DNA of 64,000 nt. It comes from Acidisoma sp965199065. GTDB taxonomy: Bacteria > Pseudomonadota > Alphaproteobacteria > Acetobacterales > Acetobacteraceae. Below, piece by piece: positions 1 to 9,431 of this stretch. The notes below the pieces were generated by a model. It was not told where the DNA came from. It did no database searches and saw only the letters and a list, made by a program, of their open reading frames with translations. How positions within the stretch are numbered: the first letter of the stretch is position 1; the number at the start of each line of letters is the position of its first letter. Location of the stretch: NCBI RefSeq assembly GCF_965199065.1, contig NZ_CBDAQN010000003.1:2127163-2191162 (forward strand), given 5' to 3'. Made by a program: the position numbers and the translations under genes.

Positions 1-777
1 GCCGTTGTAGGCAACCTGGCCGGCGTTGGTGTAGTCGGCGCCGATCTGCACGCCGAGGGGTCCGAAGGTCTTGGTGTACTGGCCGCCGATGTCGAGCAGG
101 TTGCGCGGCTGGCCGCCGATGATGGGCGTCGTGACCGAGGTGGGTGCGTCGGTGTAGTTCTCGGCGGTCTGGTTCGGCGTGAAGCCGAAGGCGAACTGGA
201 AGCCGGCGAGCGTCGGCGAGAGGTAGACGATCTTGCTGGTCGCCTGATCGTACTGCGAGCCGCTGTCCGGGAACGGATAGACCGGGTTCGCAACCGTCGG
301 GATCATACCCTCGATGTCGCCGTTCCAGCCGCCGTCGTTGAAGCCTTCGAAGGTGCCGGTTTCAAAGATGACCGAGGGGCCGTTTTCCTGGCCGAAGCTG
401 ATCTGGCCGATCTGCGGCAGCCCGAAGTAGCCGTAGGCCTGGAAGACATAGAGCGTCTCGTTACCGGCGCTCTGGCCGCCGTTGATGCGGATTTCGGCGG
501 CGGCGCCGTAGTGCAGGCCGTTGGAGGCGACACCGTCAAAGCCCGGATAGAGGCGGAGGTAGCCGAGGAAGTTGTCAGTGCTGGTTTTGTTGCCGGTCGA
601 ACTATTGCTATCGACCGAGGACGCCTCAACACCGGCGTACCAGTTCACGCGACCGTTCAACCGGACGGTGATCGAGCCGGGTGATTCCGGCGCTGTCTGC
701 GCCATGGCGGCATCGATGGCGGCATAGCCGATCATGCCCGTGAGCGTTGCCGCGCAGCCCAACAGCAGTCTTTTCAT
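1..777 (-). CDS. Outer-membrane porin, 3' end cut by window edge
   Basis: Reverse-strand gene with its start at 777 and 259 codons visible; the C-terminus lies outside the window. Residues 1-26 form a Sec signal peptide ending in AMA before QTAPES. The mature part is rich in Gly, Asn, Tyr and Phe in alternating patterns typical of a beta-barrel, for example YAGVEAS near the start and segments such as YGYFGLPQIGQISFGQENG that resemble the porin strand/loop 'FG...GLG..S.G.Q' pattern. It should form a general diffusion channel in the outer membrane. The start is supported by AGGAGA about six bases upstream. A sigma-70-like promoter and two direct repeats lie upstream. Porin family membership is clear from composition and motifs; the substrate cannot be told. 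Confidence 0.8.
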   Translation of the reverse strand, partial: MKRLLLGCAATLTGMIGYAAIDAAMAQTAPESPGSITVRLNGRVNWYAGVEASSVDSNSSTGNKTSTDNFLGYLRLYPGFDGVASNGLHYGAAAEIRINGGQSAGNETLYVFQAYGYFGLPQIGQISFGQENGPSVIFETGTFEGFNDGGWNGDIEGMIPTVANPVYPFPDSGSQYDQATSKIVYLSPTLAGFQFAFGFTPNQTAENYTDAPTSVTTPIIGGQPRNLLDIGGQYTKTFGPLGVQIGADYTNAGQVAYNG

Positions 778-853
778 ATCGATCTCCTCTTAGCCGAGTT
801 TTATGTTTCCCGCGCCGCCTGTCTTGTGGCTGCAACGCTCCTCAACGACCTTT

Positions 854-882
854 CGATTAATAGCGTTGCGCTTCTACTGCAA
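854..882 (-). promoter_or_regulatory. Probable sigma-70-type promoter of the porin gene
   Basis: Read on the reverse strand this is TTGCAG, a 17-base spacer, then TAATCG. It lies about 77 bases upstream of the porin start, and the direct repeats at 890-932 sit directly upstream of the -35. Sequence inspection only. Confidence 0.45.
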
Positions 883-889
883 CAAGAAG

Positions 890-932
890 ATCACATAAAC
901 ACTGTCCTCTGTGGCAAACTTATCACATAAAC
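890..932. repeat. Two 11-bp direct repeats upstream of the porin promoter
   Basis: ATCACATAAAC occurs at 890-900 and again at 922-932, a 32-bp period (close to three helical turns). On the reverse strand each copy reads GTTTATGTGAT. The near copy ends eight bases from the porin -35. Same-face tandem sites next to a -35 are what a response regulator or Crp/Fnr-type activator would use; the protein is unknown. Confidence 0.5.
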
Positions 933-1125
933 GCGTTTGCAATCATGGTTGATATACCTCAGTATTCTCAATCACACGCAGTCGTTACCATTTCCGATAA
1001 TTAGCCGAAACAACTATCCGATTCGGTTCGAGTTTACATCTAATTGCACTCCGGTTCGCGCGGTGTGGGCTGACATAGCGTCGGAGCCGGCATAACGTTG
1101 ACAACACACTTTCAGGGAGCGACCG

Positions 1126-2298
1126 ATGCCTGTCCACAACCGTATCGCCGGCTACGCGGATGATCTGACGGAATGGCGCCGCGACCTCCACGCGCATCCT
1201 GAACTTGGATTCCAGGAGAATCGGACGAGCGACGTGGTCGCCGCGAAGCTCGCGGAATGGGGTATCGAGGTCACGCGCGGCATCGCCAAGACCGGGATCG
1301 TCGGCACGCTGCGCTGCGGCAGCAGCCAACGTGCCATCGGCATCCGCGCGGACATGGATGCGCTTCCGATCGAGGAGGCGACGGGTCTGCCCTACGCATC
1401 ACAAAACCCAGGCCGGATGCACGCCTGCGGCCATGACGGGCATACGACGATGCTGCTGGGGGCGGCGCGCTACCTCGCCGAGACGCGCAACTTCGACGGC
1501 ACCGTCCACTTCATCTTCCAGCCGGCTGAGGAAGGCCCGGGCGGCGGCCGGGTCATGGTGGAGGAAGGGCTGTTCGAGCGCTTTCCCTGCGACATGGTCT
1601 TCGGCGCGCACAACGACACGACCCTGCCGGTGGGCCAGCTAGCCGCCGTCGCGGGGCCGGTTAATGCCGCGGCCGACCAGTTCTGGATCCACATACATGG
1701 CACGGGCGGACATGCCGCCCGGCCGCAGGGCGCCATCGACCCCGTCGTCATCGGCTCCCATATCGTGCTCGCGCTGCAGAGCGTCGTCTCGCGCCGCACC
1801 AATCCGCTCGAAGCGGCCGTGCTCTCGATCTGCCAGTTCCATGCCGGCACAACCGATAACGTGATCCCCGAGCGGGCGTCCCTCAATGGCACCGTGCGTA
1901 CGCTGCAGCCGCATGTGCGGGAGGAGATGCAGCGCCTGCTGACCGAGATCGCGACCGTCACTGCCCGCGCCCACGGCGCGGAAGCGGTGGTGGAATACGA
2001 ACGCGGCTACCCATGCGTGGTCAATGACGGACTGGCCGCCGAGCGGGCGGCGACGGCCGCGGCGCGCGTTCTGGGCGAGGCGAAGATCATCCGCGAGCGG
2101 CCGCCGGTGATGGGCGCAGAGGATTTCAGCTACATGGCGCTCGCGGTGCCGGGTTGTTTCGTCCGCATCGGCCAGGCAGGTCAGGATCGCGGCGCGGTGC
2201 CTGTGCATCATCCGCGCTACGACTTCAACGACGAGATCCTGCCGATCGGCGCGTCGGTCTGGGCGGCGCTGGTGGAACAGGAACTCCCCCGGACCTAG
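1126..2298 (+). CDS. M20D-family amidohydrolase (hippurate / N-acyl amino acid hydrolase type)
   Basis: A 390-residue cytoplasmic metallohydrolase expected to cleave the amide bond of N-acyl amino acids or related amides. Visible family motifs in order: HAHPELGFQE (22-31), GIRADMDALPI (72-82), HACGHDGH (99-106) with the metal-binding Cys101 and His103, FQPAEEG (131-137) with the Glu pair, and MGAEDFSYM near residue 328. The length matches the family (about 380-400). AGGGAG precedes the ATG with good spacing. It is transcribed away from the porin and stands alone, with a convergent glycosyltransferase downstream, so context gives no substrate. It could equally be annotated as an aminoacylase or an indole-3-acetyl-amino acid hydrolase homologue. 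Confidence 0.9.
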   Translation: MPVHNRIAGYADDLTEWRRDLHAHPELGFQENRTSDVVAAKLAEWGIEVTRGIAKTGIVGTLRCGSSQRAIGIRADMDALPIEEATGLPYASQNPGRMHACGHDGHTTMLLGAARYLAETRNFDGTVHFIFQPAEEGPGGGRVMVEEGLFERFPCDMVFGAHNDTTLPVGQLAAVAGPVNAAADQFWIHIHGTGGHAARPQGAIDPVVIGSHIVLALQSVVSRRTNPLEAAVLSICQFHAGTTDNVIPERASLNGTVRTLQPHVREEMQRLLTEIATVTARAHGAEAVVEYERGYPCVVNDGLAAERAATAAARVLGEAKIIRERPPVMGAEDFSYMALAVPGCFVRIGQAGQDRGAVPVHHPRYDFNDEILPIGASVWAALVEQELPRT

Positions 2299-2328
2299 TG
2301 TCCCGCCTGCCTATCTCCCTGCGGACAT

Positions 2329-2358
2329 GGTTCTCTCGGGACTGGTTCTCTCGGGACT
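2329..2358. repeat. Perfect tandem 15-bp duplication between convergent genes
   Basis: The unit GGTTCTCTCGGGACT occurs twice in a row (2329-2343 and 2344-2358), and the next bases begin a third partial copy (GGTTC after one extra G). It sits between the stop of the amidohydrolase and the stop of the convergent glycosyltransferase. It looks like slippage duplication rather than a terminator, as no T-run follows. Confidence 0.8.
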
Positions 2359-2362
2359 GGGT

Positions 2363-3970
2363 TCAGAGTGTGGCGAGGAAGGCGAGGTCTTCGTCGGCCA
2401 GCGTGAAGCCGGCGTGCCAGGAGCCAACCTCGTCCGGGTTGCCCGCGGCGTTCTGGCAGCGCACCTCGCTGTAATCGTGGTCGCGATGCTGGCTGAGAAA
2501 CCAGAAAAAGGTATCCGGGAAGCTTTGGGAGGTGAGGGCCACGATCTTGCTGCCCCTGGGGCAGAAGGCGATGTTGGTGAGCGCCGCGCCGAGCGGCCCG
2601 ACCACCGTGCTGGCGCCCTTGAACAGCGAGATCTGCTCCGTCAAGGTCATCACCGCGGGGTCGACGATGGCGAAGCCCCTGTCCCTGAGGGCGGTCTCGG
2701 CAGCCTCCTGGTTGAGCAGGGGGCGGTCCCGCGAGTGGCGGCTGACGAACACCTTCGGGTAGGGGGCGGGGGGAACGCTCGCCGCCAGCTCCGTCAGCGC
2801 CTGGGCGCAGATCGGCGACTGATAGATCCCGTGCGAGGTGAGGCCGTCGATGACGATGAGCTGCGCGCACCGCACCGGCACGTGGTCGGTGACGGAGATG
2901 GCGAAGGGATTGATGCCAATGCCGGTGAGGGCGTCCTGGGTTACCTTCAGGATGTTGGTCTGGTGGACGATGTAGGTGGCTGGCCGGTCGCTCAGCAGCT
3001 GTGACGTGAGCCAGGCCTTCGGAAACATCTCCATCAGGAAGTGGCCGTAATTGTTCGGGTTGGCCGTCTTGCAGAGCACGCTCAGGCCGGCAATCCGGCG
3101 CAGGGGAGTTGCCTGAGCCATCTCCCGGAAGCGCTGCACGGCATCGTCGTCCATCAGACGGCTCGTCCCGCTCACGAGGTTCAGGTCGTGGTCGAAGACG
3201 ATGCCCTCTCCGGCGACGATCGCGTCGTCGATCACGCGGAAGGTGACGTTCCGCCCCCCGAAGACGCGGCGGTTGAAGGAAACCGCCATCGACTCCCACG
3301 AGCCGGCCGGGATCGAGGCGGCGTTCCGGATGTCCGGCTTGCGGGTGGCGAAGGCCGGCGACAGAAGGCGGAGCCGCACGGTCGGGTCCGGTCCCAGGGT
3401 GTCGCTCTCCCCCGGAGCCGGCTCGGCGGAAAGGTCGTTCAGCACGACCAGGGGCGTGGGCGCGCGCTGGATGATGTGCAGCCGGATTGCCTCGACGGCC
3501 GCGCCCGAGGGCGACAGCGCGACGGTGGCGCCGGGCACGTCGTCTTGCCGGGTGCCGTCGGTGAAGGCGATGTCGTAGCGGCAGTCGAAGAACGCGGCGG
3601 TCTCCGGGCTGAGGCGGAAGCGGATGCCCCGGCAGGCAAGGGCGAAGCCGGAACTGCCGGCAGGCGCGCCGCCGGCCATCCAGGGCGTCTTGAGCCCGTG
3701 CTGATAGATCAGCTGGCACTCGGGCGCGGGCGACAGTTGCGGCGGCCCTGGCGCGGCCGGGGCGAGCAGGAGCGCCTCGATGGCGAGCCCGCTGCCGGGT
3801 TCCCCCACCCAGGCACCGGCGCGGCCCATGACGTTGCCGCGCATACTTATATGAGCAAGCATGTTGCCGTCGGGCTGCTCCTGCGGGGCGGCCGGGGCTG
3901 GCGCTGCCGCGGGGGGCTCAGCCGCCCCGGCGGCCGTGGACGCCTGGTCGTCCGGCTGGGGCAGGTCCAT
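2363..3970 (-). CDS. Glycosyltransferase family 61 (DUF563) protein
   Basis: Predicted sugar transferase, probably for surface polysaccharide or glycan modification. The C-terminal half carries the family pattern: NYGHFLMEMFP (compare the usual N-GHW-D), VFVSRH followed by LNQEAAE, and a late GPLGAALTNIAFCPRG segment that corresponds to the conserved 'G.HGA.L.N..F.P.G' nucleotide-sugar site, here with Leu where His is common. Residues about 10-36 are Ala/Pro-rich low complexity. I chose the ATG at 3970 (535 aa) because AAGGAG lies nine bases upstream; an in-frame TTG at 4057 would add 29 residues without a ribosome site. No other polysaccharide genes adjoin it, so the acceptor is unknown. Confidence 0.8.
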   Translation of the reverse strand: MDLPQPDDQASTAAGAAEPPAAAPAPAAPQEQPDGNMLAHISMRGNVMGRAGAWVGEPGSGLAIEALLLAPAAPGPPQLSPAPECQLIYQHGLKTPWMAGGAPAGSSGFALACRGIRFRLSPETAAFFDCRYDIAFTDGTRQDDVPGATVALSPSGAAVEAIRLHIIQRAPTPLVVLNDLSAEPAPGESDTLGPDPTVRLRLLSPAFATRKPDIRNAASIPAGSWESMAVSFNRRVFGGRNVTFRVIDDAIVAGEGIVFDHDLNLVSGTSRLMDDDAVQRFREMAQATPLRRIAGLSVLCKTANPNNYGHFLMEMFPKAWLTSQLLSDRPATYIVHQTNILKVTQDALTGIGINPFAISVTDHVPVRCAQLIVIDGLTSHGIYQSPICAQALTELAASVPPAPYPKVFVSRHSRDRPLLNQEAAETALRDRGFAIVDPAVMTLTEQISLFKGASTVVGPLGAALTNIAFCPRGSKIVALTSQSFPDTFFWFLSQHRDHDYSEVRCQNAAGNPDEVGSWHAGFTLADEDLAFLATL

Positions 3971-4401
3971 GCGCTCCATCTCCTTCAAAGGCCGTTCTTC
4001 GCCCAACCCTGCCATAGCGCAGCTTACCGCGAGGCGCACCTCCGGGGCCGAACGCAAGCGCGCCGAGCCTTCCCAGCATCATGGACCGATGCATATCACG
4101 TCCTGCATATCACCTGCCCGGCGCATGGAGGCTTTGGCTGCCGGGAATGCTGGCTCCGCGCTTGACTCAGGCGGACCCCGCCCGTAGGTATCGCGCCCTC
4201 GGCCGGACCCCGGACTGCTTGTCTGGGTTCAGGCCCGTATTCGTATCATCCGCTGCTGCGGTGCCGCCTGGGCAAAGTTTCGCCCGTGGCTCAGACCGCT
4301 GCAAGGAAGAAGACCGCTCGCGGGGACAAGCCTCCGTCTTGCGGCCTTTGGTGCGAATGCTGGTCGGCCTTGGCGGGATGTGAAGATCGGAAACGAGGTC
4401 T
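3971..4401. other. Intergenic region and str-operon leader
   Basis: A 431-bp non-coding stretch between the divergent glycosyltransferase and rpsL. It holds the promoter at 4162-4190, and then an untranslated leader of about 200 bases ending in GAGG before the rpsL start. I could not identify a named riboregulator in the leader. Confidence 0.6.
4162..4190 (+). promoter_or_regulatory. Promoter of the ribosomal (str/S10/spc) gene run
   Basis: TTGACT (4162-4167), exactly 17 bases, then TAGGTA (4185-4190): a good sigma-70 match and the best one upstream of rpsL. Transcription would begin near 4197. No intrinsic terminator strong enough to end the transcript is seen until 16157. Confidence 0.6.
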
Positions 4402-4773
4402 ATGCCGACGATCAACCAGTTGATTGCTAAAGGGCGCGAACCCAACAAGGCTCGCAACAAGGTGCCCGCGTTGCAGGGCTGCCCGCAGAAGCGCGGCGTC
4501 TGCACGCGCGTCTACACCACCACGCCAAAGAAGCCGAACTCGGCGCTTCGCAAGGTGGCGAAGGTGCGCCTGACCAACGGCTATGAAGTCGTGAGCTACA
4601 TTCCGGGTGAAGGCCACAACCTGCAGGAGCACAGCGTCGTGCTGATCCGCGGCGGGCGAGTGAAGGATCTTCCCGGCGTGCGCTATCACATTCTGCGCGG
4701 CGTGCTCGATACCCAGGGCATTGCCAAGCGCCGTCAGCGCCGGTCGCTCTACGGCGCGAAGCGTCCGAAGTAA
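4402..4773 (+). CDS. rpsL: 30S ribosomal protein S12
   Basis: S12 lies at the decoding centre of the small subunit. Full length at 123 residues, beginning MPTINQLIAKG. The conserved TTPKKPNSALRKVAKV segment keeps the wild-type lysines (Lys43/44), and GGRVKDLPGVRYH is intact, so nothing in the sequence suggests streptomycin resistance. GAGG precedes the ATG. First gene of the run; rpsG follows after 11 bases. Confidence 0.98.
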   Translation: MPTINQLIAKGREPNKARNKVPALQGCPQKRGVCTRVYTTTPKKPNSALRKVAKVRLTNGYEVVSYIPGEGHNLQEHSVVLIRGGRVKDLPGVRYHILRGVLDTQGIAKRRQRRSLYGAKRPK

Positions 4774-4784
4774 GGGGCTGGGCA

Positions 4785-5261
4785 ATGAGTCGTCGTCACC
4801 GCGCGGTTAAACGCGAAATCCTGCCGGACGCAAAGTTCGGCGACATCGTCATCACTCGTTTTATGAACGTTTTGATGTATGATGGTAAGAAGTCCATCGC
4901 GGAAAGCATCGTCTACGGTGCCCTCGACACGCTGAAGCGGCGTGGCGGGTCCGGCGCCGATCCGGTGCGGATGTTCCACGAAGCGCTGGACAATGTGAAA
5001 CCCACCGTCGAGGTGCGGTCGCGTCGCGTCGGTGGTGCCACCTACCAGGTGCCTGTCGAAGTACGCACGGAGCGGCGCCAGGCTCTGGCGATCCGCTGGA
5101 TCATCGACTCGGCGCGCAAGCGCGGCGAGCACACTTTGGAAGACCGGCTGTCCAACGAGTTGTTGGATGCCGTGAACAATCGCGGCGCCGCCGTGAAGAA
5201 GCGCGAAGATACTCATCGGATGGCCGAAGCCAACAAGGCTTTCAGCCATTACCGCTGGTAA
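4785..5261 (+). CDS. rpsG: 30S ribosomal protein S7
   Basis: S7 nucleates assembly of the 30S head and contacts tRNA in the exit site. The 158 residues start MSRRHRAVKRE and contain the conserved MNVLMYDGKKSIAE and GGATYQVPVEVR segments; the end HRMAEANKAFSHYRW is typical. In most bacteria fusA comes next; here only 71 non-coding bases separate S7 from tuf. Confidence 0.98.
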   Translation: MSRRHRAVKREILPDAKFGDIVITRFMNVLMYDGKKSIAESIVYGALDTLKRRGGSGADPVRMFHEALDNVKPTVEVRSRRVGGATYQVPVEVRTERRQALAIRWIIDSARKRGEHTLEDRLSNELLDAVNNRGAAVKKREDTHRMAEANKAFSHYRW

Positions 5262-5269
5262 CACCGAGC

Positions 5270-5289
5270 CTGACCTGGGATCGGGTCAG
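5270..5289 (+). other. Small hairpin in the rpsG-tuf gap, where fusA is usually found
   Basis: CTGACC (5270-5275) and GGTCAG (5284-5289) form a 6-bp stem with an 8-base loop. Only a short T stretch (ACTTTAAC) follows, so it is at best a weak attenuator or mRNA-processing site. Confidence 0.4.
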
Positions 5290-5332
5290 ACTTTAACACG
5301 TCGGTAGCAAGTCGGCTCACGGAGAGAAGACG

Positions 5333-6523
<1,191 letters not shown>

Positions 6524-6567
6524 ACACCGACGAACGAGATTGAAGCCGCGAAACTGGAAGCCTGACG

Positions 6568-6876
6568 ATGGACAATCAAAACATCCGCATTCGCCTGAAG
6601 GCGTATGATCACCGCGTGCTGGATGCCAGCACCAAGGAGATCGTAAACACGGCGAAGCGTACAGGTGCCCGGGTTCGCGGCCCGATTCCGCTGCCGACCC
6701 ATATCGAGCGGTTCACCGTGAACCGTTCGCCCCACGTCGACAAGAAGAGCCGCGAGCAGTTCGAAATCCGGACCCATCGCCGCCTTCTCGACATCGTCGA
6801 GCCGACACCGCAGACGGTGGACGCTCTGATGAAGCTCGACCTTGCGTCGGGCGTCGATGTCGAGATCAAGATCTGA
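6568..6876 (+). CDS. rpsJ: 30S ribosomal protein S10
   Basis: A component of the 30S head that also acts as NusE in antitermination. 102 residues starting MDNQNIRIRLKAYDHR, with the conserved GPIPLPTHIERFTVNRSPH loop and an ending VDVEIKI. It begins the S10-type block 44 bases after tuf, with no terminator between them. Confidence 0.98.
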   Translation: MDNQNIRIRLKAYDHRVLDASTKEIVNTAKRTGARVRGPIPLPTHIERFTVNRSPHVDKKSREQFEIRTHRRLLDIVEPTPQTVDALMKLDLASGVDVEIKI

Positions 6877-6895
6877 GGCTGGAAAGACCGTGTCT

Positions 6896-7570
6896 ATGCG
6901 CACCGGAGTGATCGCCAAGAAGCTGGGCATGTCCCGGCTTTTCAAGGACGACGGGAGCCATGTTCCCGTCACTGTTCTGCACCTCGACCAGGTGCGGGTG
7001 GTGTCCACCCGTACGCAGGAGACCGATGGTTATACGGCGGTTCAGCTCGGCTGGGGCCTCGCCAAGGTGAAGAACGTGACCCAGCCTAACCGCGGCCACT
7101 TCGCCAAGACCAAGGTCGAGCCGCCGAAGAAGACCGTGGAGTTCCGCGTCGCCGCCGACGCCCTGCTGGAGCCGGGCGCGGTGATCTCCGCCGAGCATTT
7201 CCTGGTCGGGCAGAAGATCGACGTTTGCGGCACGTCCAAGGGCAAGGGCTTCGCCGGCGGCATGAAGCGCTGGAACTTCTCCGGTCTCGAAGCGAGCCAC
7301 GGCGTCTCCGTAAGCCATCGCAGCCTGGGGTCGACGGGTAACCGTCAGGATCCGGGCAAGACATTCAAGAACAAGAAGATGGCCGGTCATCTCGGGCAGG
7401 AGCGCATCACGACCCTCAACCTCGAGGTCGCGGGCGTGGATGCCGAGCGCGGGATCATCATGGTGAAGGGCTCGGTGCCCGGGGCCGTCGGTGGTTTCGT
7501 CCTGGTGCGCGACGCCATCAAGAAGACGCGCCCGGCGGATGCCGCCTATCCCGCCGCGCTGGCCGGCTGA
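6896..7570 (+). CDS. rplC: 50S ribosomal protein L3
   Basis: An early-assembly protein near the peptidyl transferase centre. From the ATG at 6896 it has 224 residues and starts MRTGVIAKKLGM, the form usual in alphaproteobacteria. A GTG two codons earlier (6890), with GGAAAG just before it, is a real alternative. The ASHGVSVSHRSLGSTG loop and the PGKTFKNKKMAGHLG segment are intact. Confidence 0.96.
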   Translation: MRTGVIAKKLGMSRLFKDDGSHVPVTVLHLDQVRVVSTRTQETDGYTAVQLGWGLAKVKNVTQPNRGHFAKTKVEPPKKTVEFRVAADALLEPGAVISAEHFLVGQKIDVCGTSKGKGFAGGMKRWNFSGLEASHGVSVSHRSLGSTGNRQDPGKTFKNKKMAGHLGQERITTLNLEVAGVDAERGIIMVKGSVPGAVGGFVLVRDAIKKTRPADAAYPAALAG

Positions 7571-7581
7571 GGATCGCTACG

Positions 7582-8241
7582 ATGCAGATTGATATCAGAA
7601 CCCTCGACAATGGTTCGGCCGGCTCGGTCGAACTCGCGGATGAGATCTTCGGCGCCGAGCCGCGGGCGGACATCATGGCTCGTGTGGTGCATTGGCAGCA
7701 GGCTCGCAGCCGCGCCGGCACGCACAAGACCAAGGGTCTGTCCGAGGTTTCCGGCACGACGAAGAAGCCGTATCGCCAGAAGGGCACGGGTAACGCTCGT
7801 CAGGGCAGCCTGCGCGCGCCGCAGTATCGCACGGGTGGTGTGGTGCATGGCCCGGTCGTGCGCGACCATGGCTACGACCTGCCCAAGAAGGTGCGTCGCC
7901 TGGGTCTGATCTCGGCGCTCTCGCAGAAGCGGGCAGAAGGCAAGCTCGTCGTCATCGACAGCGCCGGCGGCGTCGAGAAGACGAAGGACCTCAACGCCAA
8001 GCTGCGCGTGCTCGGCTGGACCTCGGCGCTGATCGTCGATTCGGCGGTCGACCCGATGTTCCTGCGGGCGAGCCGGAACATTCACGGTGTGGACGTGCTG
8101 CCGACGATCGGCGCCAACGTCTACGACATTTTGCGCCATGACTTGCTGGTCATCACCTCGGCCGGTTTGGAAGGCCTCAAGACGCGGCTTTCGGCTACCT
8201 CTTCGGTCAAGAGCGGCCCGGCTGTGGAGAACGCGGCATGA
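7582..8241 (+). CDS. rplD: 50S ribosomal protein L4
   Basis: Lines the exit tunnel with an extended loop; in enterobacteria it also represses its own operon. 219 residues with the signature GTTKKPYRQKGTGNARQGS in the loop. The stop overlaps the next start as ATGA, implying translational coupling to rplW. I did not find an obvious S10-leader type structure upstream, so autoregulation is not shown here. Confidence 0.97.
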   Translation: MQIDIRTLDNGSAGSVELADEIFGAEPRADIMARVVHWQQARSRAGTHKTKGLSEVSGTTKKPYRQKGTGNARQGSLRAPQYRTGGVVHGPVVRDHGYDLPKKVRRLGLISALSQKRAEGKLVVIDSAGGVEKTKDLNAKLRVLGWTSALIVDSAVDPMFLRASRNIHGVDVLPTIGANVYDILRHDLLVITSAGLEGLKTRLSATSSVKSGPAVENAA

Positions 8242-8576
8242 GCACCCCCGGTTTCAACGCGCGGAAGCGCGCCGAGAAGATGTCTCAAGAGTCGCTCTAC
8301 GAAGTCATTCGCAGCCCGGTCATCACCGAGAAGGCGACCGCGCTCAGCGAGCGCAGTCAGTTCTCCTTCCGGGTCGCCATCGGCGCGACGAAGCCGGAGA
8401 TCAAGGTAGCGGTCGAGAAGCTGTTCGGCGTGACGGTTCTGGGCGTGAACACGATGATCACGAAGGGCAAGACCAAGCGTTTCCGTGGCCGGCCCGGCGT
8501 GCGTGCTGATGTCAAGAAGGCGATCGTGCAACTGGCGGACGGCCAGTCGATCGACTTCACGACGAGCCTCTCCTGA
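8238..8576 (+). CDS. rplW: 50S ribosomal protein L23
   Basis: L23 sits at the tunnel exit and is the docking site for trigger factor and SRP. 112 residues from the ATG that overlaps the rplD stop. The conserved core begins at YEVIRSPVITEKAT; an internal ATG at 8280 would remove 14 residues and give the length common in relatives, so the start is not certain. The GKTKRFRGRPG loop is present. Confidence 0.95.
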   Translation: MSTPGFNARKRAEKMSQESLYEVIRSPVITEKATALSERSQFSFRVAIGATKPEIKVAVEKLFGVTVLGVNTMITKGKTKRFRGRPGVRADVKKAIVQLADGQSIDFTTSLS

Positions 8577-8593
8577 GGCTGTGGGGATAGATT

Positions 8594-9427
8594 ATGGCGC
8601 TTAAGCAATTCAATCCCGTTACCCCGAGCCTCCGCGGCACCGTTCTGGTGTCGCGTGACGGGTTGTGGAAGGGCAAGCCGGTCAAGGGCCTCACCGAGGG
8701 CAAGTCGTCTTCCGGTGGCCGCAACAACCACGGCCGCACCACGGTGCGGTTCCGGGGCGGCGGACACAAGCAGACGTATCGCGTGGTGGACTTCAAGCGC
8801 CGGAAGTTCGATGTGCTGGCGAAGGTCGAGCGGCTCGAATACGACCCGAACCGCACGGCGTTCATCGCGCTGATCAAGTATCAGGACGGTGAGCTCTCGT
8901 ACATCATCGCGCCGCAGCGCCTCGCGGTTGGCGATACGGTGGTGTCGGGCGTGCGCGTGGACATCAAGCCGGGCAACGCGATGACGCTGGCGGGGATCCC
9001 CGTCGGCACCATCATCCACAACATCGAGATGAAGCCGGGCGCGGGCGCCAAGGTTGCCCGGTCCGCCGGCACCTTCGCGCAGCTGGTCGGCAAAGACTCG
9101 GGCTATGCTCAGGTCAAGCTGATGTCTGGCGAGTTGCGCGTCGTGCGCGCCGAGTGCATGGCGACGATCGGGGCGGTTTCGAACCCCGACAACTCGAACA
9201 TTCACATCGGCAAGGCCGGTCGTTCACGCTGGCTCGGCCGTCGCCCGCATAACCGCGGCGTCGTCATGAACCCGGTCGATCACCCGCATGGTGGCGGCGA
9301 GGGCCGGACTTCAGGTGGCCGTCATCCGGTCACGCCGTGGGGCAAGCCGACCAAGGGCTACAAGACTCGCGTCAACAAGCGGACGGACAAGCTCATCATC
9401 CGCCGGCGCAATAAGAGCAAGGGCTGA
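8594..9427 (+). CDS. rplB: 50S ribosomal protein L2
   Basis: L2 is required for subunit association and peptidyl transfer. 277 residues, with the SSGGRNNHGRTTVRFRGGGHK segment early on and the conserved MNPVDHPHGGGEGRT motif containing the functionally important His. The C-terminal basic tail RRRNKSKG is normal. Confidence 0.98.
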   Translation: MALKQFNPVTPSLRGTVLVSRDGLWKGKPVKGLTEGKSSSGGRNNHGRTTVRFRGGGHKQTYRVVDFKRRKFDVLAKVERLEYDPNRTAFIALIKYQDGELSYIIAPQRLAVGDTVVSGVRVDIKPGNAMTLAGIPVGTIIHNIEMKPGAGAKVARSAGTFAQLVGKDSGYAQVKLMSGELRVVRAECMATIGAVSNPDNSNIHIGKAGRSRWLGRRPHNRGVVMNPVDHPHGGGEGRTSGGRHPVTPWGKPTKGYKTRVNKRTDKLIIRRRNKSKG

Positions 9428-9431
9428 GATC

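Larger units (their letters stand above)
778..1125. other. Divergent intergenic region, porin / amidohydrolase
   Basis: A 348-bp AT-richer region between divergent genes. It holds the porin promoter and its two direct repeats. For the forward gene I see only the Shine-Dalgarno AGGGAG before 1126; a TTGACA at 1098 is too close to the start codon to act as its -35. No RNA gene was recognised. Confidence 0.6.

Noticed and set aside
1098..1103. TTGACA as a -35 element for the amidohydrolase
   Set aside because: It lies only 22 bases before the start codon; the -10 would fall inside the gene.
2295..3719. Reverse-strand open frame of 474 aa overlapping the glycosyltransferase
   Set aside because: Its Arg/Pro/Ala/His-rich composition is typical of an alternate frame in high-GC DNA, and the overlapping frame has clear GT61 motifs.
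5270..5289. Intrinsic terminator between rpsG and tuf
   Set aside because: The stem is only 6 bp and no U-run follows, and tuf has no good promoter of its own here.
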